From Nocardia vinacea (GTDB taxonomy: Bacteria; Actinomycetota; Actinomycetes; Mycobacteriales; Mycobacteriaceae), in the NCBI RefSeq assembly GCF_035920345.1, contig NZ_CP109149.1, forward strand, positions 9,734,001-9,798,000: DNA of 64,000 nucleotides, read 5' to 3'. The translations under genes and the position numbers were made by a program. Below are positions 44,376-55,510 of this stretch, in pieces. Numbering within the stretch: the first letter of the stretch is position 1; every line of letters starts with the position of its first letter. Below the pieces are notes generated by a model. It did no database searches, was not told where the DNA came from, and was given only the letters and a program-made list of their open reading frames with translations.

Positions 44376-46148
44376 GTGCCCGCGCAGTCCAGCCAGCACG
44401 TGCTCCGGCCGACCCATTCGCGGTCGACGTCGTTGTCCACCGTACTGGCCATGACCGGAGCCGGCTCCTCGCGAGCCGACCTCGCGCAGATCCAGGTCAC
44501 CGGCATCGAGCAGCGCTCGCATGCGGTGCAGCCGGGTGATCTGTTCGCCGCACTGCCGGGCGCGCAGGCGCACGGCGCCCGTTTCGCGCGCGATGCCGTC
44601 GAACGGGGCGCGGTCGCGGTCTTCACCGACCCCGCAGGCGCCGAACTGGCCGGTGAGCTCGGTGTTCCTGTGCTGGTGCGTGAGCAGCCCAGGTCGGTGC
44701 TCGGCGAGCTTTCGGGCGCGCTCTACGGCAATCCGTCAGAGCGGCTGCGCATCGTCGGCATTACCGGCACCTCGGGCAAGACGACCACTGCGTATCTGGT
44801 GGAGGCCGGGCTGGCCGCGGGCGGTATGTCCACGGCGCTGATCGGCACCATCGAGACCAGGATCGGCGGTCGTCGGGTGCCGAGCGCATTGACCACGCCC
44901 GAGGCGCCGCAGCTGCACGCCATGTTCGCACTGATGGTCGAGCAGGGTGTGGATGCGGTCGTGATGGAGGTTTCCAGCCACGCGCTGGCGCTGGGCCGGG
45001 TGGACGGTGTGCGCTTCGCGGTGGGCGCGTTCACCAATCTCTCCCAGGACCACCTGGACTTCCACGCCGACTTCGAGGATTACTTCGCCGCCAAGCGCAG
45101 GCTTTTCGAACCGGAGTCGCCGGTCGCCGCACGCACCTCGGTCATCTGCGTCGATGATGCATGGGGACGGCGCCTCGCCGTTGATCTCACGGATCCGATC
45201 ACCGTATCCACCACCGGTTCCGGCACGTGGCAGCTCACTGGCGAGGTATCCGCGCACGGCGGTGAGCAGGAATTCACCGCTGCCGGACCGGGGGCGAATG
45301 TCGATGTGCGCCTGCGGCTTCCGGGCCGCTACAACGTCGCCAACGGACTGCTCGCGGTCGCGGTGTGCACCGCCGCCGGAGTGGAGCCCACCGTCGCCGC
45401 GCCCGCCCTGGCCACCGTCGACGTGCCGGGCCGGATGCAGCGGGTCGAACGCGGACAAGACTTCCTTGCGATCGTCGACTATGCGCACAAGCCCGCGGCG
45501 GTGGAGTCGGTGATCGCGACGCTGCGCGGTCATCTGGCGGCGGGAGCGACGCGCCCGGAGGAGGTAGCGGAGCCTGGCCACGGAGGGCGCCGCGAGCGCC
45601 GCGAATCCGATATTGCCGGCGATACCGGTGGTCGGCTGGCCGTGGTCGTCGGCGCGGGCGGGGACCGGGACGCGGGTAAACGCCCGCTGATGGGTGCGGC
45701 CGGTGCGCGCGGCGCCGATCTGCTGATCATCACCGACGACAATCCGCGCAGCGAGGATCCGGCAGTGATCCGCGCTGCACTGCGCCGAGGCGCGCTGGCG
45801 GTCCCGGAGGTCGAACGCGGTGAAGTACGCGAAATCGGGGACCGGGCCGCGGCCATCGCCGCCGCCGTCGACTGGGCCCGTCCCGGTGACGTGGTGCTGG
45901 TGGCAGGTAAGGGACATGAGGCAGGGCAGGAGATCCACGGTGTGAAGCATCCGTTCGACGACCGCGAGGTGCTCGCGGCGGCGTTGGAGCGACGGGGGCG
46001 GGGCCCGCAGGACGACAACACCGCCGCGGGAGCGACGGGCCCGGAGGCGGTAGCGAAGCGTGACCACGCAGGGCCCCGCGAGCGCGGCCGATCCAATACT
46101 GAGCAGAGTCCGCAGGGGTCGGACGCGGAGGACTTGACGGTTTCATGA
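44376..46148 (+). CDS. murE: UDP-MurNAc-L-Ala-D-Glu:meso-diaminopimelate ligase, with two repeat insertions
   Basis: MurE adds meso-diaminopimelate to the peptidoglycan precursor. The ATP loop is GTSGKTTT (131-138), followed by [21 protein letters not shown] and [12 protein letters not shown]; the DNPR motif (about 455-458) that selects diaminopimelate is present. At 590 residues it is 50-70 longer than usual. The extra length comes from two related insertions: about residues 388-417, between domains 2 and 3 (ATLRGHL before, [15 protein letters not shown] after), and near the C-terminus (about 547-575). GTG 44376 follows GAGAGGAG; a GTG at 44352 is less likely. Confidence 0.95.
   Translation: MPAQSSQHVLRPTHSRSTSLSTVLAMTGAGSSRADLAQIQVTGIEQRSHAVQPGDLFAALPGAQAHGARFARDAVERGAVAVFTDPAGAELAGELGVPVLVREQPRSVLGELSGALYGNPSERLRIVGITGTSGKTTTAYLVEAGLAAGGMSTALIGTIETRIGGRRVPSALTTPEAPQLHAMFALMVEQGVDAVVMEVSSHALALGRVDGVRFAVGAFTNLSQDHLDFHADFEDYFAAKRRLFEPESPVAARTSVICVDDAWGRRLAVDLTDPITVSTTGSGTWQLTGEVSAHGGEQEFTAAGPGANVDVRLRLPGRYNVANGLLAVAVCTAAGVEPTVAAPALATVDVPGRMQRVERGQDFLAIVDYAHKPAAVESVIATLRGHLAAGATRPEEVAEPGHGGRRERRESDIAGDTGGRLAVVVGAGGDRDAGKRPLMGAAGARGADLLIITDDNPRSEDPAVIRAALRRGALAVPEVERGEVREIGDRAAAIAAAVDWARPGDVVLVAGKGHEAGQEIHGVKHPFDDREVLAAALERRGRGPQDDNTAAGATGPEAVAKRDHAGPRERGRSNTEQSPQGSDAEDLTVS
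45537..45620 (+). repeat. In-frame palindromic repeat, copy A (inside murE)
   Basis: Codes [20 protein letters not shown] and RRESDI. Paired arms: GCGGCG (45537-45542) with CGCCGC (45597-45602), and GCGCCC (45551-45556) with GGGCGC (45585-45590). It is the most diverged of the three copies; its stems carry compensatory changes relative to B and C. Confidence 0.8.
46022..46101 (+). repeat. In-frame palindromic repeat, copy B (3' end of murE)
   Basis: Codes [20 protein letters not shown] and RGRSNTE. Arms: GCCGCG (46023-46028) with CGCGGC (46083-46088), and GGGCCC (46037-46042) with GGGCCC (46071-46076). It extends the MurE C-terminus without disturbing the catalytic part. Confidence 0.85.
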
Positions 46149-47791
46149 TCGAGATGACACTGCGGGAGATCGCGGAGGTCGTCGGCGGCACGCTGCACGA
46201 CGCCCCAGACCCGGAGGTGACGGTAACGGGCTCGGTCGAATTCGATTCGCGCCGAATCGGTTCCGGGGATCTTTTCCTGGCCCTGCCCGGCGAGCAGGCC
46301 GACGGACACGACTATGCAAAGGCCGCCGTCGACGCCGGTGCGGTCGCGGTGCTCGCTGCCCGCCCGGTCGGTGTGCCCGCGATCGTGGTGGCGCCCAGTC
46401 CGGGGACCGTGCCCGCGAAATCCGTTGCGCTGGCCGGTGATTCGGACGGGTCGGGAGCCGCGGTACTGGTCGCGCTCGCTACGCTCGCCCGGGTGAGTGT
46501 CGAACGTCTTTCCGCCGCGGGAGCGACGGGCCCGGAGGCGGTAGCGGATGGACAGGTGCAGTCGGCCGGAGGCCGTCCGTTGAGGGTGGCGGTGGGCGAC
46601 GGGCGGGCCCACGCAGGGCCCCACGAGCGCGGCAAATCCAACACTGCGGCAGGCGGACTCACCGTGATCGGGGTGACCGGCTCCTCGGGCAAGACCTCGA
46701 CCAAGGATCTGCTCGCGGCCGTGCTCACGCCGCTTGGTCCGGTCGTCGCACCGCCCGGATCGTTCAACAACGAACTCGGCCATCCGTGGACCGCACTGCG
46801 CGCCGACGCCGACACCCGCTTCCTGGTACTGGAACTGTCTGCGCGCGGTCCCGGCCATATAGCCGCGCTCGCACAGGTCGCGCCGCCGAAAATCGGTGTC
46901 GTGCTCAATGTCGGTACCGCCCATCTCGGTGAGTTCGGCAGTCGCGAGGCGATCGCGCAGACCAAGGGTGAACTCGTCGAGGCACTGCCGTCGACGGGCT
47001 TGGCCGTACTCAATGCCGACGATCCGCAGGTGGCCGCGATGGCCGCACGCACGCAGGCGCGTGTGGTGACGGTCGGTCAGGCGGGCAATGCCGAAATCCG
47101 CGCCACCGATGTGCATCTCGATGCCGAGGCACGCGCGGGCTTCACGCTGCATACAAGTAAAGGCAGCATCCCGGTGCGGCTCGCCGTGCACGGCGAACAC
47201 CAGGTCGGCAATGCGCTGTCCGCCGCCGCCGTCGCACTCGAATGCGGTGCGGACCTCGACACCATCGCGCAGGCACTCGGTGGCGCGCATGCCGCATCGG
47301 CCCGCCGCATGGATGTGCGGACCACCTCCGACGGCATCACCGTCGTCAACGACTCCTACAACGCCAATCCGGATTCGGTGCGCGCCGCGCTCAAGGCGTT
47401 GGTGACCATGTCGCGTGCGGGCGACACTCCGCGCCGCAGCTGGGCCGTACTCGGCGAAATGGGTGAACTCGGCGAGGAATCCGTCATCGAACATGACCGG
47501 ATCGGCCGCCTCGCGGTGCGTCTGGATGTCTCCCGGTTGATCGTGGTCGGCACCGGAAGGCCATCCCACGCGATGCACCAGGGCGCGGTAATGGAAGGCT
47601 CGTGGGGCGAGGAGTCGATTCTCGTGCCCGATATCGGCGCGGCCATCGCGCTGCTCGACAACGAGGTCGAGCCGGGCGATGTGGTGCTGGTCAAGGCGTC
47701 CAAGGCGGTCGGACTGTGGGCGGTCGCCGAACATTTGACCAGCGCGGAACGTGCGGGAATTAGTCGGGGTAGCACGGAGGCGCTTGGATGA
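46145..47791 (+). CDS. murF: UDP-MurNAc-tripeptide:D-Ala-D-Ala ligase, with repeat insertion
   Basis: MurF adds D-Ala-D-Ala to complete the pentapeptide. Domain 1 carries [19 protein letters not shown], the ATP loop is GSSGKTST (about 178-185), then [25 protein letters not shown] and the domain-3 [15 protein letters not shown]. The 548 residues exceed the usual length by about 40 because of an insertion at about residues 122-169, between domain 1 ([11 protein letters not shown]) and the ATP loop, which is related to the two in murE. ATG 46145 overlaps the murE stop. Confidence 0.95.
   Translation: MIEMTLREIAEVVGGTLHDAPDPEVTVTGSVEFDSRRIGSGDLFLALPGEQADGHDYAKAAVDAGAVAVLAARPVGVPAIVVAPSPGTVPAKSVALAGDSDGSGAAVLVALATLARVSVERLSAAGATGPEAVADGQVQSAGGRPLRVAVGDGRAHAGPHERGKSNTAAGGLTVIGVTGSSGKTSTKDLLAAVLTPLGPVVAPPGSFNNELGHPWTALRADADTRFLVLELSARGPGHIAALAQVAPPKIGVVLNVGTAHLGEFGSREAIAQTKGELVEALPSTGLAVLNADDPQVAAMAARTQARVVTVGQAGNAEIRATDVHLDAEARAGFTLHTSKGSIPVRLAVHGEHQVGNALSAAAVALECGADLDTIAQALGGAHAASARRMDVRTTSDGITVVNDSYNANPDSVRAALKALVTMSRAGDTPRRSWAVLGEMGELGEESVIEHDRIGRLAVRLDVSRLIVVGTGRPSHAMHQGAVMEGSWGEESILVPDIGAAIALLDNEVEPGDVVLVKASKAVGLWAVAEHLTSAERAGISRGSTEALG
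46511..46647 (+). repeat. In-frame palindromic repeat, copy C (inside murF, extended)
   Basis: Codes [14 protein letters not shown], a unique middle of about 17 residues, then [15 protein letters not shown]. Arms: GCCGCG (46514-46519) with CGCGGC (46628-46633), and GGGCCC (46528-46533) with GGGCCC (46616-46621). The ends are almost identical to copy B; the central 50 bp are extra. Confidence 0.85.
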
Positions 47792-48864
47792 GGCAGATTC
47801 TGTTCGCGGCTGGGATCGCGCTCGCGGTCTCCATCCTGCTGACGCCGCTGTTGATACGCATCTTCGCCAGGCAGGGCTTCGGGCAGGAGATCCGGGTCGA
47901 CGGTCCGGCCAGCCATCAGGCCAAGCGCGGCACCCCGACCATGGGTGGTGTGGCCATCCTGGTCGGCATGTGGGCCGGCTACCTCGGCTCACATCTGATC
48001 GGCATCGGCTACGACGCCGACGGGCCCTCCGCCTCGGGCATTCTGGTGCTCGGGCTGACCACCGCACTCGGTGTGGTCGGCTTCCTCGACGACTTCATCA
48101 AGCTGCGCAAGCAGCGCAATCTCGGTTTGTCGGCCGCGGGCAAGTACATCGGTCAGATCAGCGCCGCAGTCCTGTTCGGCATTCTCGCCTTGCAGTTCCG
48201 CGGCGGCAACGGGTTGACTCCGGCGAGTAAGCATCTGTCCTATGTCCGCGATATCACCACGGTGTCGATGGGCGTGATCATCTTCCTGTGCTGGGTCTGT
48301 CTGCTGGTCGTGGCCTGGTCGAATGCGGTGAACCTGACCGACGGCCTGGACGGCTTGGCCGCGGGTTCGATGAGCCTCGTGCTCGGCGCCTACGTGATCA
48401 TCACGTTCTGGCAGTACCGCAATGCCTGCGCGACGATCCCGGAGGCGGGCTGCTACAACGTGCGCGATCCGCTGGACCTGGCACTGGTCTGCGCCTCGGC
48501 CGCCGCCGCGTGTGTCGGCTTCCTGTGGTGGAATGCCGCGCCCGCCAAGATCTTCATGGGCGATACCGGTTCGCTGGCCCTGGGCGGCATGCTCGCCGGC
48601 CTGTCCATCACGACCCGCACCGAACTGCTGATGGTCGTGATCGGTGCGCTGTTCGTCGCGGAAACCGCCTCGGTGGTGCTGCAGGTCGCGGTGTACCGCA
48701 CAACCCGCAATCGGCTATTCAAGATGGCGCCGTTCCATCATCACTTCGAACTCAGCAAGTGGGCCGAGACTACGGTGATCATTCGGTTCTGGTTGTTGGC
48801 GGCGATGGCGTCGGCGGTCGGACTCGGCCTGTTCTACAGCGAATATCTCTCAGCGGTCGGGTGA
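47788..48864 (+). CDS. mraY: Phospho-MurNAc-pentapeptide transferase
   Basis: MraY joins the completed MurNAc-pentapeptide to undecaprenyl phosphate to give lipid I at the inner membrane. The 358-residue, ten-helix protein has the usual motifs [34 protein letters not shown] (split), [15 protein letters not shown] with its catalytic aspartates, [12 protein letters not shown] and the HHHFE motif ([12 protein letters not shown]). Overlaps murF by 4 bases and is followed by murD after 7 bp. Confidence 0.97.
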   Translation: MRQILFAAGIALAVSILLTPLLIRIFARQGFGQEIRVDGPASHQAKRGTPTMGGVAILVGMWAGYLGSHLIGIGYDADGPSASGILVLGLTTALGVVGFLDDFIKLRKQRNLGLSAAGKYIGQISAAVLFGILALQFRGGNGLTPASKHLSYVRDITTVSMGVIIFLCWVCLLVVAWSNAVNLTDGLDGLAAGSMSLVLGAYVIITFWQYRNACATIPEAGCYNVRDPLDLALVCASAAAACVGFLWWNAAPAKIFMGDTGSLALGGMLAGLSITTRTELLMVVIGALFVAETASVVLQVAVYRTTRNRLFKMAPFHHHFELSKWAETTVIIRFWLLAAMASAVGLGLFYSEYLSAVG

Positions 48865-48871
48865 AGTAGCG

Positions 48872-50359
48872 ATGGTCGAACATTCTCCGCGGGCCCTGCG
48901 AACACCGGGGCCTATGCTCGAATTCCTGCGTGGCCGTGACGTTCTGGTGGCCGGATGGGGTGTCTCGGGTCGCTCGTTGATCGAACCGCTGCGCGATATC
49001 GGCGCGCGTCCGGTGGTCACCGACGGTGGTGCCGCCGCATTGGCCGAGGCGGCCGGGCTCGGTCTGGACATCGCGACCTGCACCGAACTGGAAACCGCGG
49101 ACTGGAGCCGCTTCGCACTGGTCATCACCAGCCCGGGCTGGCGGCCGGATTCGCCGGTGCTCGCCGCCGCGGTGACCGAGGGCACCCCGGTCTGGGGCGA
49201 TGTCGAATTCGCCTGGTGGGTCGATCAGGCCAGGATCTACGGTCCGGTCCGCAAATGGCTGGTGGTGACCGGTACCAACGGCAAGACCACCACCACCTCG
49301 ATGGTGCATTCGATCCTGCGCGCGGCCGGTATCGCCAGTGTCGCCTGCGGCAACATCGGACTGCCGATCCTGGATGCGCTGCGCCGCAATCCCGGTCCGC
49401 AGGTGCTGGCGGTCGAGCTGTCCTCGTTCCAATTGCATTGGGCGCCTTCGGTGCGGCCCGAGGCCGGTGTGGTGCTGAATGTGGCCGAGGATCACCTGGA
49501 TTGGCACGGCGGCCTCGATGCCTACGCCGCCGCCAAGTCCAGGGCGCTCTACGGCCGGGTCGGTGTGGTCGGGCTCGACGATCCGGTGGCCGCCTCGCTG
49601 GCCCGGCGCAGTAAGGCGCGCCGGACGGTCGGCTTCCGGATCGGCGTACCCGCCGACGGCGAACTCGGTGTTGTGGACGGCAAACTGCTCGACCGCGCCT
49701 TCACCAAGGCCGCCATCCTCGCCGAGGTCGGTGATATCAGCCCCAAGGGACCCGCCGGTGTCGCCGACGCTCTCGCTGCCGCCGCGCTGACCAGGGCCAT
49801 CGATGTGGCACCGCAATTCGTGCGGGAAGGTCTCATCGAGCACAAGGTCGGTCCGCACCGGGCCGCCTTCGTGCGCGAGGTGGCCGGTGTCGAATTCATC
49901 GATGACTCCAAGGCCACCAACCCGCATGCCGCCCGCTCGTCGATTCTCGGTCACCCGCAGGTGGTCTGGATCGCGGGTGGGCAGCTGAAGGGCGCGTCGG
50001 TAGACGATCTGGTCGAGGAGATCGCCGATCGCCTCGTCGCCGCCGTGCTGATCGGCGCCGACTCGCCGGTGATCGCGGCCGCATTGGCGCGACACGCACC
50101 CGAGGTCCCGGTTGTCGAGGTCCGCGCGGGAGACCATGCAGGAATGGGTGACGCTGGGATAGATGGGGGTGCGCGCGCCGACGCCGTGATGGCGCAGGCC
50201 GTGCGCGCCGCGGCCGGGCTCGCCCGTCCCGGGGACGTCGTACTGCTGGCTCCGGCCGCGGCCTCCTTGGATATGTTCGCCGACTACACCCACCGCGGGC
50301 GCAGTTTCGCCGCGGCGGTGGCCGCGCTGGAAGACGGTGACATCGGGCGGCATCTATGA
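48872..50359 (+). CDS. murD: UDP-MurNAc-L-Ala:D-glutamate ligase
   Basis: MurD adds D-glutamate in the second step of stem-peptide building. The 495-residue protein has an N-terminal Rossmann domain (VLVAGWGVSGRSLIEPLRD), ATP loop TGTNGKTTTTSM, LNVAEDHLDWHGG and the substrate motif DDSKATNPHAARSSI, then GGQLKGASVDDLV. ATG 48872 is the first good start after mraY. The stop overlaps the ftsW start (ATGA). Confidence 0.97.
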   Translation: MVEHSPRALRTPGPMLEFLRGRDVLVAGWGVSGRSLIEPLRDIGARPVVTDGGAAALAEAAGLGLDIATCTELETADWSRFALVITSPGWRPDSPVLAAAVTEGTPVWGDVEFAWWVDQARIYGPVRKWLVVTGTNGKTTTTSMVHSILRAAGIASVACGNIGLPILDALRRNPGPQVLAVELSSFQLHWAPSVRPEAGVVLNVAEDHLDWHGGLDAYAAAKSRALYGRVGVVGLDDPVAASLARRSKARRTVGFRIGVPADGELGVVDGKLLDRAFTKAAILAEVGDISPKGPAGVADALAAAALTRAIDVAPQFVREGLIEHKVGPHRAAFVREVAGVEFIDDSKATNPHAARSSILGHPQVVWIAGGQLKGASVDDLVEEIADRLVAAVLIGADSPVIAAALARHAPEVPVVEVRAGDHAGMGDAGIDGGARADAVMAQAVRAAAGLARPGDVVLLAPAAASLDMFADYTHRGRSFAAAVAALEDGDIGRHL

Positions 50360-51834
50360 CCGAGACGACCCGGCGGAATCGGCTGGCGGCCACCAAATTC
50401 GGCGCCTGGCTGGCGCGCCCGCTCGCGTCGTTCCATCTCGTCGTCACGATCGCGACACTGCTGACGGTGCTCGGTCTGGTCATGGTGTTGTCGGCATCGA
50501 GCGTCGAGGCGTATGTCGACGGCGGGTCGGCGTATTCGCTGTTCATCCAGCAGGCCATGTTCGCCGCGATCGGCGCGGTGCTGTTCTATCTGGCACTGCG
50601 GATTTCGTTGCGGCGACTGCGGCAATGGTCGTTTCCGCTGTTCGCGATCTCGGTGCTGGCGCTGTTGCTGGTGCTGATTCCCGGCATCGGCTCCGAGGTG
50701 CAGGGTGCGCGGCGCTGGTTCTTCCTCGGGCCGGTCTCGGTGCAGCCATCGGAGATCGTGAAGGTGACGCTGGTGGTGTGGGGTGCGCATCTGCTCGCCT
50801 CGCGCCGCTCGGAACAAGCCGGCTTGAAGGACATTCTGGTGCCGCTGGTGCCTGCCGGTCTGCTGGTGTGTCTGCTCGTCGTGCTGGAGCCGAATCTGTC
50901 GACCACCATCGCGCTGGGCATCGTGCTCGCCGCACTGCTGTGGTTCGGCGGGCTGCCGGTGCGGCTGTTCGTCACCATCGCGATTTCGGGCATGATCGCC
51001 GCGGGCATACTCGCGCTGTCCGCCGGATATCGCTCGGACCGGATGCGCGCCTTCTTCAATCCGGGCGACGATCCGCAGGGCATCAATTACCAAGCGCGCC
51101 AGGCGCTGTACTCGCTGGCCGACGGCGGGATCTGGGGTCGCGGCCTCGGCCAGAGCCGCGCCAAATGGCAGTACCTGCCGAACGCGCACAACGACTTCAT
51201 CTTCGCCATCATCGGCGAGGAACTCGGATTCCTCGGCTGCGCACTGGTTCTGGGCCTGTTCGCGCTGTTCGTCTACACCGGCCTGCGCATCGCGAGCCGT
51301 TCGGTCGATCCTTTCCTGCGGCTGCTCACTGCGACCGCGACGACCTGGATCACCGGCCAGGCGCTGATCAACATCGGCTACGTGGTCAACCTGCTCCCGG
51401 TGACCGGTCTGCAGCTGCCGCTGGTTTCGGCGGGCGGTTCGTCGCTGGCGATCACCCTGTTCATGTTCGGCATCATCGCCAATGCGGCCAGGCATGAGCC
51501 CGAGGCCATTTCGGCGCTGCAGGCCGGACAGGACGGCAGATTCAGCCGACTGCTGCGACTGCCCAAGCCGGAGGTGTACTCACCGGCGAAGGCGGATGCG
51601 GCACGTGCGCGCTCGGCCGCGGCCAAGGCCAAGGCGGCCGAGCAGCGGGCACGTGCCGAGCGGGCCAAGGCCGACCGCGCGCGGGCCGCACTGCCGCAGG
51701 GGCGGCGCGGCCAGTCCGAATCCGGTCGGCGGCGCGTGCCCGAGAGCCGAGGAACGAGTTCACTGCGGGCGACCAGGGCATGGGAGCCGAGCTATCCGAT
51801 AAACCATGCGAGAGATCGGGGAAGATCCAGGTGA
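50356..51834 (+). CDS. ftsW: Septal peptidoglycan glycosyltransferase (SEDS family)
   Basis: FtsW polymerises lipid II into septal glycan chains together with FtsI. The 492-residue protein has ten membrane helices; SEDS motifs are [20 protein letters not shown] with [14 protein letters not shown], and [19 protein letters not shown] with the catalytic aspartate, followed by PLVSAGGSS. The C-terminal 100 residues are cytoplasmic, basic and alanine-rich ([20 protein letters not shown]), probably helical, and may contact FtsZ as in mycobacteria. Confidence 0.97.
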   Translation: MTETTRRNRLAATKFGAWLARPLASFHLVVTIATLLTVLGLVMVLSASSVEAYVDGGSAYSLFIQQAMFAAIGAVLFYLALRISLRRLRQWSFPLFAISVLALLLVLIPGIGSEVQGARRWFFLGPVSVQPSEIVKVTLVVWGAHLLASRRSEQAGLKDILVPLVPAGLLVCLLVVLEPNLSTTIALGIVLAALLWFGGLPVRLFVTIAISGMIAAGILALSAGYRSDRMRAFFNPGDDPQGINYQARQALYSLADGGIWGRGLGQSRAKWQYLPNAHNDFIFAIIGEELGFLGCALVLGLFALFVYTGLRIASRSVDPFLRLLTATATTWITGQALINIGYVVNLLPVTGLQLPLVSAGGSSLAITLFMFGIIANAARHEPEAISALQAGQDGRFSRLLRLPKPEVYSPAKADAARARSAAAKAKAAEQRARAERAKADRARAALPQGRRGQSESGRRRVPESRGTSSLRATRAWEPSYPINHARDRGRSR

Positions 51835-52958
51835 GTGCGGAGCGACCCCGCAAACCACTGTCGGTGATCGTCGCGGGCGGTGGTACCGCGGGACATATCG
51901 AGCCCGCGCTGGCCGTCGCCGACGCGCTGCGACGACTCGACGATTCGATCCGGGTCACCGCACTCGGTACCGAACGCGGACTCGAGACCAAACTGGTGCC
52001 TGAGCGCGGCTATCCGCTGGAGTTGATCCCGCCGGTGCCGTTGCCGCGCAAGCCGAGCGCGGATCTGCTGCGGCTGCCCGGTCGTGTCCGCGCCTCGGTG
52101 GCCAAGACCAGGGCGGTCATCGATGCGGTCGAGGCCGATGTGATCGTCGGCTTCGGCGGCTATGTCGCACTGCCCGCCTATCTCGCCGCGGGCCGTGGCG
52201 CGCTCGGCCGCAGGCGCGCGGTGCCGGTGGTGGTGCACGAGGCGAATGCCAAGGCGGGTATCGCCAACAAGGTCGGTGCCAGGCGCGCGGCCAGAGTGCT
52301 TGCCGCCGTCCCCGGTTCGGGTCTGGCCAAGGCCGAGGTCATCGGTATTCCGGTGCGCGGGTCCATTACCTCGCTGGATCGGGCCGCATTGCAGGCCGAG
52401 GCCCGTGCTCATTTCGGCCTGCCCGCCGAGGGGCCGGTCCTGCTCGTCTTCGGTGGCTCGCAGGGTGCGGTCTCGTTGAACAAGGCGATCTCCGGCGCGG
52501 CGCCACAGCTGGCCGCGGCGGGCGTCTCGGTGCTGCACGCGCATGGACCCAAGAACACCCTCGAGGTCCAGGAATCGGAGGAGGGTGGGGCCCGGTATAT
52601 CGCGGTGCCGTATCTTTCCCGGATGGACCTGGCCTATGCCGCCGCCGACGCGGTCGTCTGCCGCTCCGGCGCGATGACCGTCGCCGAGGTGTCGGCGGTC
52701 GGTCTGCCCGCTTTCTATGTGCCGCTGCCGCACGGCAACGGTGAGCAGGAACTCAATGCCAGGCCGATCGTCCGTCAGGGGGGTGGCAGAATCGTCCCCG
52801 ATGCCGAGCTGACCCCGAAATATGTGATCGACGAGGTGATACCGCTGCTGACCGACCACACACGGCTGATCGAAATGAGCCTGTCCGCCGCAGGCGCCGG
52901 ACACCGCGACGCTGCCGACGAGCTGGCGCGCATTGTCGTCGAGGTGAGCGGCCGGTGA
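51831..52958 (+). CDS. murG: UDP-GlcNAc:lipid I N-acetylglucosaminyltransferase
   Basis: MurG adds GlcNAc to lipid I to form lipid II on the inner face of the membrane. The 375-residue GT-B protein has the glycine loop [52 protein letters not shown] and the acceptor/donor motif [20 protein letters not shown], ending [15 protein letters not shown] 51831 overlaps the ftsW stop (GTGA); an upstream open frame is the ftsW shadow. Confidence 0.97.
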   Translation: MSAERPRKPLSVIVAGGGTAGHIEPALAVADALRRLDDSIRVTALGTERGLETKLVPERGYPLELIPPVPLPRKPSADLLRLPGRVRASVAKTRAVIDAVEADVIVGFGGYVALPAYLAAGRGALGRRRAVPVVVHEANAKAGIANKVGARRAARVLAAVPGSGLAKAEVIGIPVRGSITSLDRAALQAEARAHFGLPAEGPVLLVFGGSQGAVSLNKAISGAAPQLAAAGVSVLHAHGPKNTLEVQESEEGGARYIAVPYLSRMDLAYAAADAVVCRSGAMTVAEVSAVGLPAFYVPLPHGNGEQELNARPIVRQGGGRIVPDAELTPKYVIDEVIPLLTDHTRLIEMSLSAAGAGHRDAADELARIVVEVSGR

Positions 52959-54490
52959 CCACGGGAGCCGATGCCACCGAATCCGGGGCGGTCGAACCCG
53001 GCGCCGACGAGGCGCGCTCGGCCCTGCCGCCCGAATTGGCGCGCGTGCATATGGTCGGGATCGGTGGGGCGGGCATGTCCGGCATCGCCCGCATCCTGCT
53101 CTCGCGCGGGGGCTCGGTCTCCGGCTCGGATGCCAAGGAGAGTCGCGGTGTGCTCGCGTTGCGGGCCCGGGGCGCGCAGGTGCGCATCGGTCACGATGCC
53201 AGCGCCCTCGATCTGCTGCCCGGCGGCCCGACCGCGGTGGTCACCACCTATGCGGCCATCCCGAAGACCAATCCCGAACTGGTCGAGGCGAATCGGCGCG
53301 ATATTCCGGTGCTGTTGCGACCCGCCGTGCTTGCCTCGCTGATGCAGGGACATCGCACGCTGCTGGTCTCGGGCACGCACGGCAAGACCTCGACCACCTC
53401 CATGCTGATCGTGTCGTTGCAGCACTGCGGGTTCGATCCGTCCTTCGCGGTCGGCGGTGAACTCAACGAGGCGGGCACCAATGCCCACCACGGCACCGGC
53501 GAGATCTTCGTCGCCGAGGCCGACGAGAGCGACGGCTCTTTGCTGCAATACGAGCCGGATGTCGCCGTGGTCACCAATATCGAATCCGATCACCTGGACT
53601 TCTTCGGTTCTGATGAGGCCTATGTCCAGGTCTTCGACGATTTCGCCGACCGTCTCGGCCCCGGCGGGCTGCTGGTGGTGTGTTTGGACGATCCCGGTTC
53701 GCGGGCGCTGGCCGAGCGGGTCGGTGCGCGATTGGCGGAGAAGAACGTTCGGGTGCTCGGCTACGGGTCGGGCGAGCTGTCCGACGCGCCGGTATCTGTG
53801 GGTGTGCGGCTGCACAGTTGGGAGCCGCGCGATGTCGGCGGGCTGGCCCAGTTCCAGCTCGCCGATGAGGCCGCGCCGCGCACCCTGCGACTCGCCGTGC
53901 CCGGTCGGCATATGGCGCTCAACGCGCTGGCCGCGCTGCTCGCCGCACGAGCCGCCGGTGCGGATATGGACGAAATCATCCAGGGGCTGGAGGGTTTCGG
54001 TGGTGTGCATCGCCGGTTCCAATTCGTGGGCCGGGAAAACGGGGTGCGCGTCTTCGACGATTACGCCCACCACCCGACCGAGGTGCGCGCGGTACTCGGC
54101 GCAGCCGCGGAGCTGGTACAGCAGGAGGCCCGCGACGGTGCGCGCTCCCGACAGGGCCGGGTCATCGTGGTGTTCCAGCCGCACCTCTACAGCCGCACCG
54201 CAACCTTCGCCCAGGATTTCGGCGCGGCGCTGAGCCTTGCCGACGAGGTCGTCGTGCTCGATGTCTACGGTGCGCGCGAAAAGCCGCTGCCCGGAATCAA
54301 CGGCGCACTCGTCGCACAAGCCGTCACGAAACCCGTGCACTACCAGCCGGATATGTCGCGGGTCGGTCGTCAGGCCGCGGGTCTGGCACTGCCCGGCGAT
54401 GTGGTGATCACCATGGGTGCGGGCGATGTGACGATGCTCGGCAGCCAGATTCTCGATGGGCTGCGAGCTCGTCCGCAATACGGGCGGTGA
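52955..54490 (+). CDS. murC: UDP-MurNAc:L-alanine ligase
   Basis: MurC starts the stem peptide by adding L-alanine to UDP-MurNAc. The 511-residue protein has [21 protein letters not shown], the ATP loop [42 protein letters not shown] and the C-terminal [17 protein letters not shown] with [13 protein letters not shown] 52955 overlaps the murG stop. The first 25 residues are acidic and not conserved. FtsQ follows 6 bp later. Confidence 0.97.
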   Translation: MTTGADATESGAVEPGADEARSALPPELARVHMVGIGGAGMSGIARILLSRGGSVSGSDAKESRGVLALRARGAQVRIGHDASALDLLPGGPTAVVTTYAAIPKTNPELVEANRRDIPVLLRPAVLASLMQGHRTLLVSGTHGKTSTTSMLIVSLQHCGFDPSFAVGGELNEAGTNAHHGTGEIFVAEADESDGSLLQYEPDVAVVTNIESDHLDFFGSDEAYVQVFDDFADRLGPGGLLVVCLDDPGSRALAERVGARLAEKNVRVLGYGSGELSDAPVSVGVRLHSWEPRDVGGLAQFQLADEAAPRTLRLAVPGRHMALNALAALLAARAAGADMDEIIQGLEGFGGVHRRFQFVGRENGVRVFDDYAHHPTEVRAVLGAAAELVQQEARDGARSRQGRVIVVFQPHLYSRTATFAQDFGAALSLADEVVVLDVYGAREKPLPGINGALVAQAVTKPVHYQPDMSRVGRQAAGLALPGDVVITMGAGDVTMLGSQILDGLRARPQYGR

Positions 54491-54496
54491 CCCGCG

Positions 54497-55189
54497 ATGC
54501 GAACCGCGGGTGACTGGTTCGACCGGGCACACCGGGGTCGCCTGCGCCTGTGGGGTTTGCTCGGCGTGTGCGTCCTTACCGTTGTCGTTGTACTGGCCTG
54601 GTTCACCCCGGTGCTCTCGGCGAGCACGGTCGAGATCGACGGTTTGGTCGCGGTGCCCGAGGAACAGGTGCGCGACAAACTCGAGATCCCGTCCGGCCGC
54701 TCGATGTTGCGCATCGACACCGATGCGATGGCCAGGCGGGTGGCCGGCATTCCGAAAGTCCGCACTGCACGGGTGCAACGCGTATTTCCGTCCACCGTCA
54801 AGGTAACGGTGGTGGAGCGCACGCCAGTACTGTTCTGGGACAGTCCGCAAGGCGCGCATCTGCTTGATGCGGAGGGTGTGGAGTTCGCGATCGAAGACGC
54901 CCCCATCGGCGTTCCGAAGCTCACCACCGAACATGCCGGCGGCGACGATCCGGTCACCCGGGCCGCGGCCTCGGTTCTGGCGGTACTACCCGCGGCGCTG
55001 GTCGTGCAAGTGGACGAGGTTGTCGCGCGGTCGATTTCGAATATTTCGCTGAACCTGCGCGATGGCCGCACGGTAGTGTGGGGGGGAATTAATGACGCGG
55101 AACGCAAGGCGGCCGTGGTGATGCCGCTGTTGACCCGCGATGGAACGGTGTTCGATGTTTCGAGTCCGAATCTGGTCACGGTAAAGTGA
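54497..55189 (+). CDS. ftsQ: Cell division protein FtsQ
   Basis: A 230-residue bitopic protein with a short cytoplasmic part, membrane helix at about 18-42 (LLGVCVLTVVVVLAWFTPVL), the POTRA domain (VSASTVEIDGLVAVPEEQVRDKLEIP-like at 45-115) and the FtsQ beta domain (RVFPSTVKVTVVERTPVLFW). It scaffolds the FtsQ-FtsL-FtsB complex at the septum. The start ATG 54497 gives MRTAGDWFDRAHRGRLRLWG. The transcript probably ends or is boosted before ftsZ, where a 321-bp gap follows. Confidence 0.93.
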   Translation: MRTAGDWFDRAHRGRLRLWGLLGVCVLTVVVVLAWFTPVLSASTVEIDGLVAVPEEQVRDKLEIPSGRSMLRIDTDAMARRVAGIPKVRTARVQRVFPSTVKVTVVERTPVLFWDSPQGAHLLDAEGVEFAIEDAPIGVPKLTTEHAGGDDPVTRAAASVLAVLPAALVVQVDEVVARSISNISLNLRDGRTVVWGGINDAERKAAVVMPLLTRDGTVFDVSSPNLVTVK

Positions 55190-55510
55190 TCGATACCCAT
55201 TGTGCCCAGGGGTTTTTCGATGGAACTGTGACCGCAGTGGGAACAGCCCAGCGAGACCGGGGGTTCGGGGGCAACCGTTCACGATACGACGTGTTGCGCG
55301 GCGAGACGAGAGGGATCGCAAGATTCTGTCAGTCGTTTCGGCGCGCCTGCGCGCCTATCGCGGCGGCTGCGAATAGCGTTCCGCAGCAGTCGGATACTTG
55401 ACATAACGCTAACCCTGTGGTTGAGGTTTAGGGTTTGCCCGGACTTGCCACAGGCCGAATGTCGAGAATTCGAAAACGACAGACTTTAGATCGAAGGAAG
55501 GCGAGAGCCC
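55190..55510 (+). promoter_or_regulatory. ftsQ-ftsZ intergenic region with probable ftsZ promoter
   Basis: TTGACA at 55398-55403 is a good -35 box, but no equally good -10 lies at 17 bp. An inverted pair AACCCT (55411-55416) and AGGGTT (55430-55435) sits just behind it and could be an operator. The ftsZ ribosome-binding site is GAAGGAAGGCGAG before ATG 55511. ftsZ having its own promoters here is common in actinobacteria. Confidence 0.5.

Noticed and set aside
45530..48067. 845-codon minus-strand frame opposite murE/murF/mraY
   Set aside because: Runs across three real genes on the other strand; no recognisable domain; codon pattern is the mirror of the real frames.
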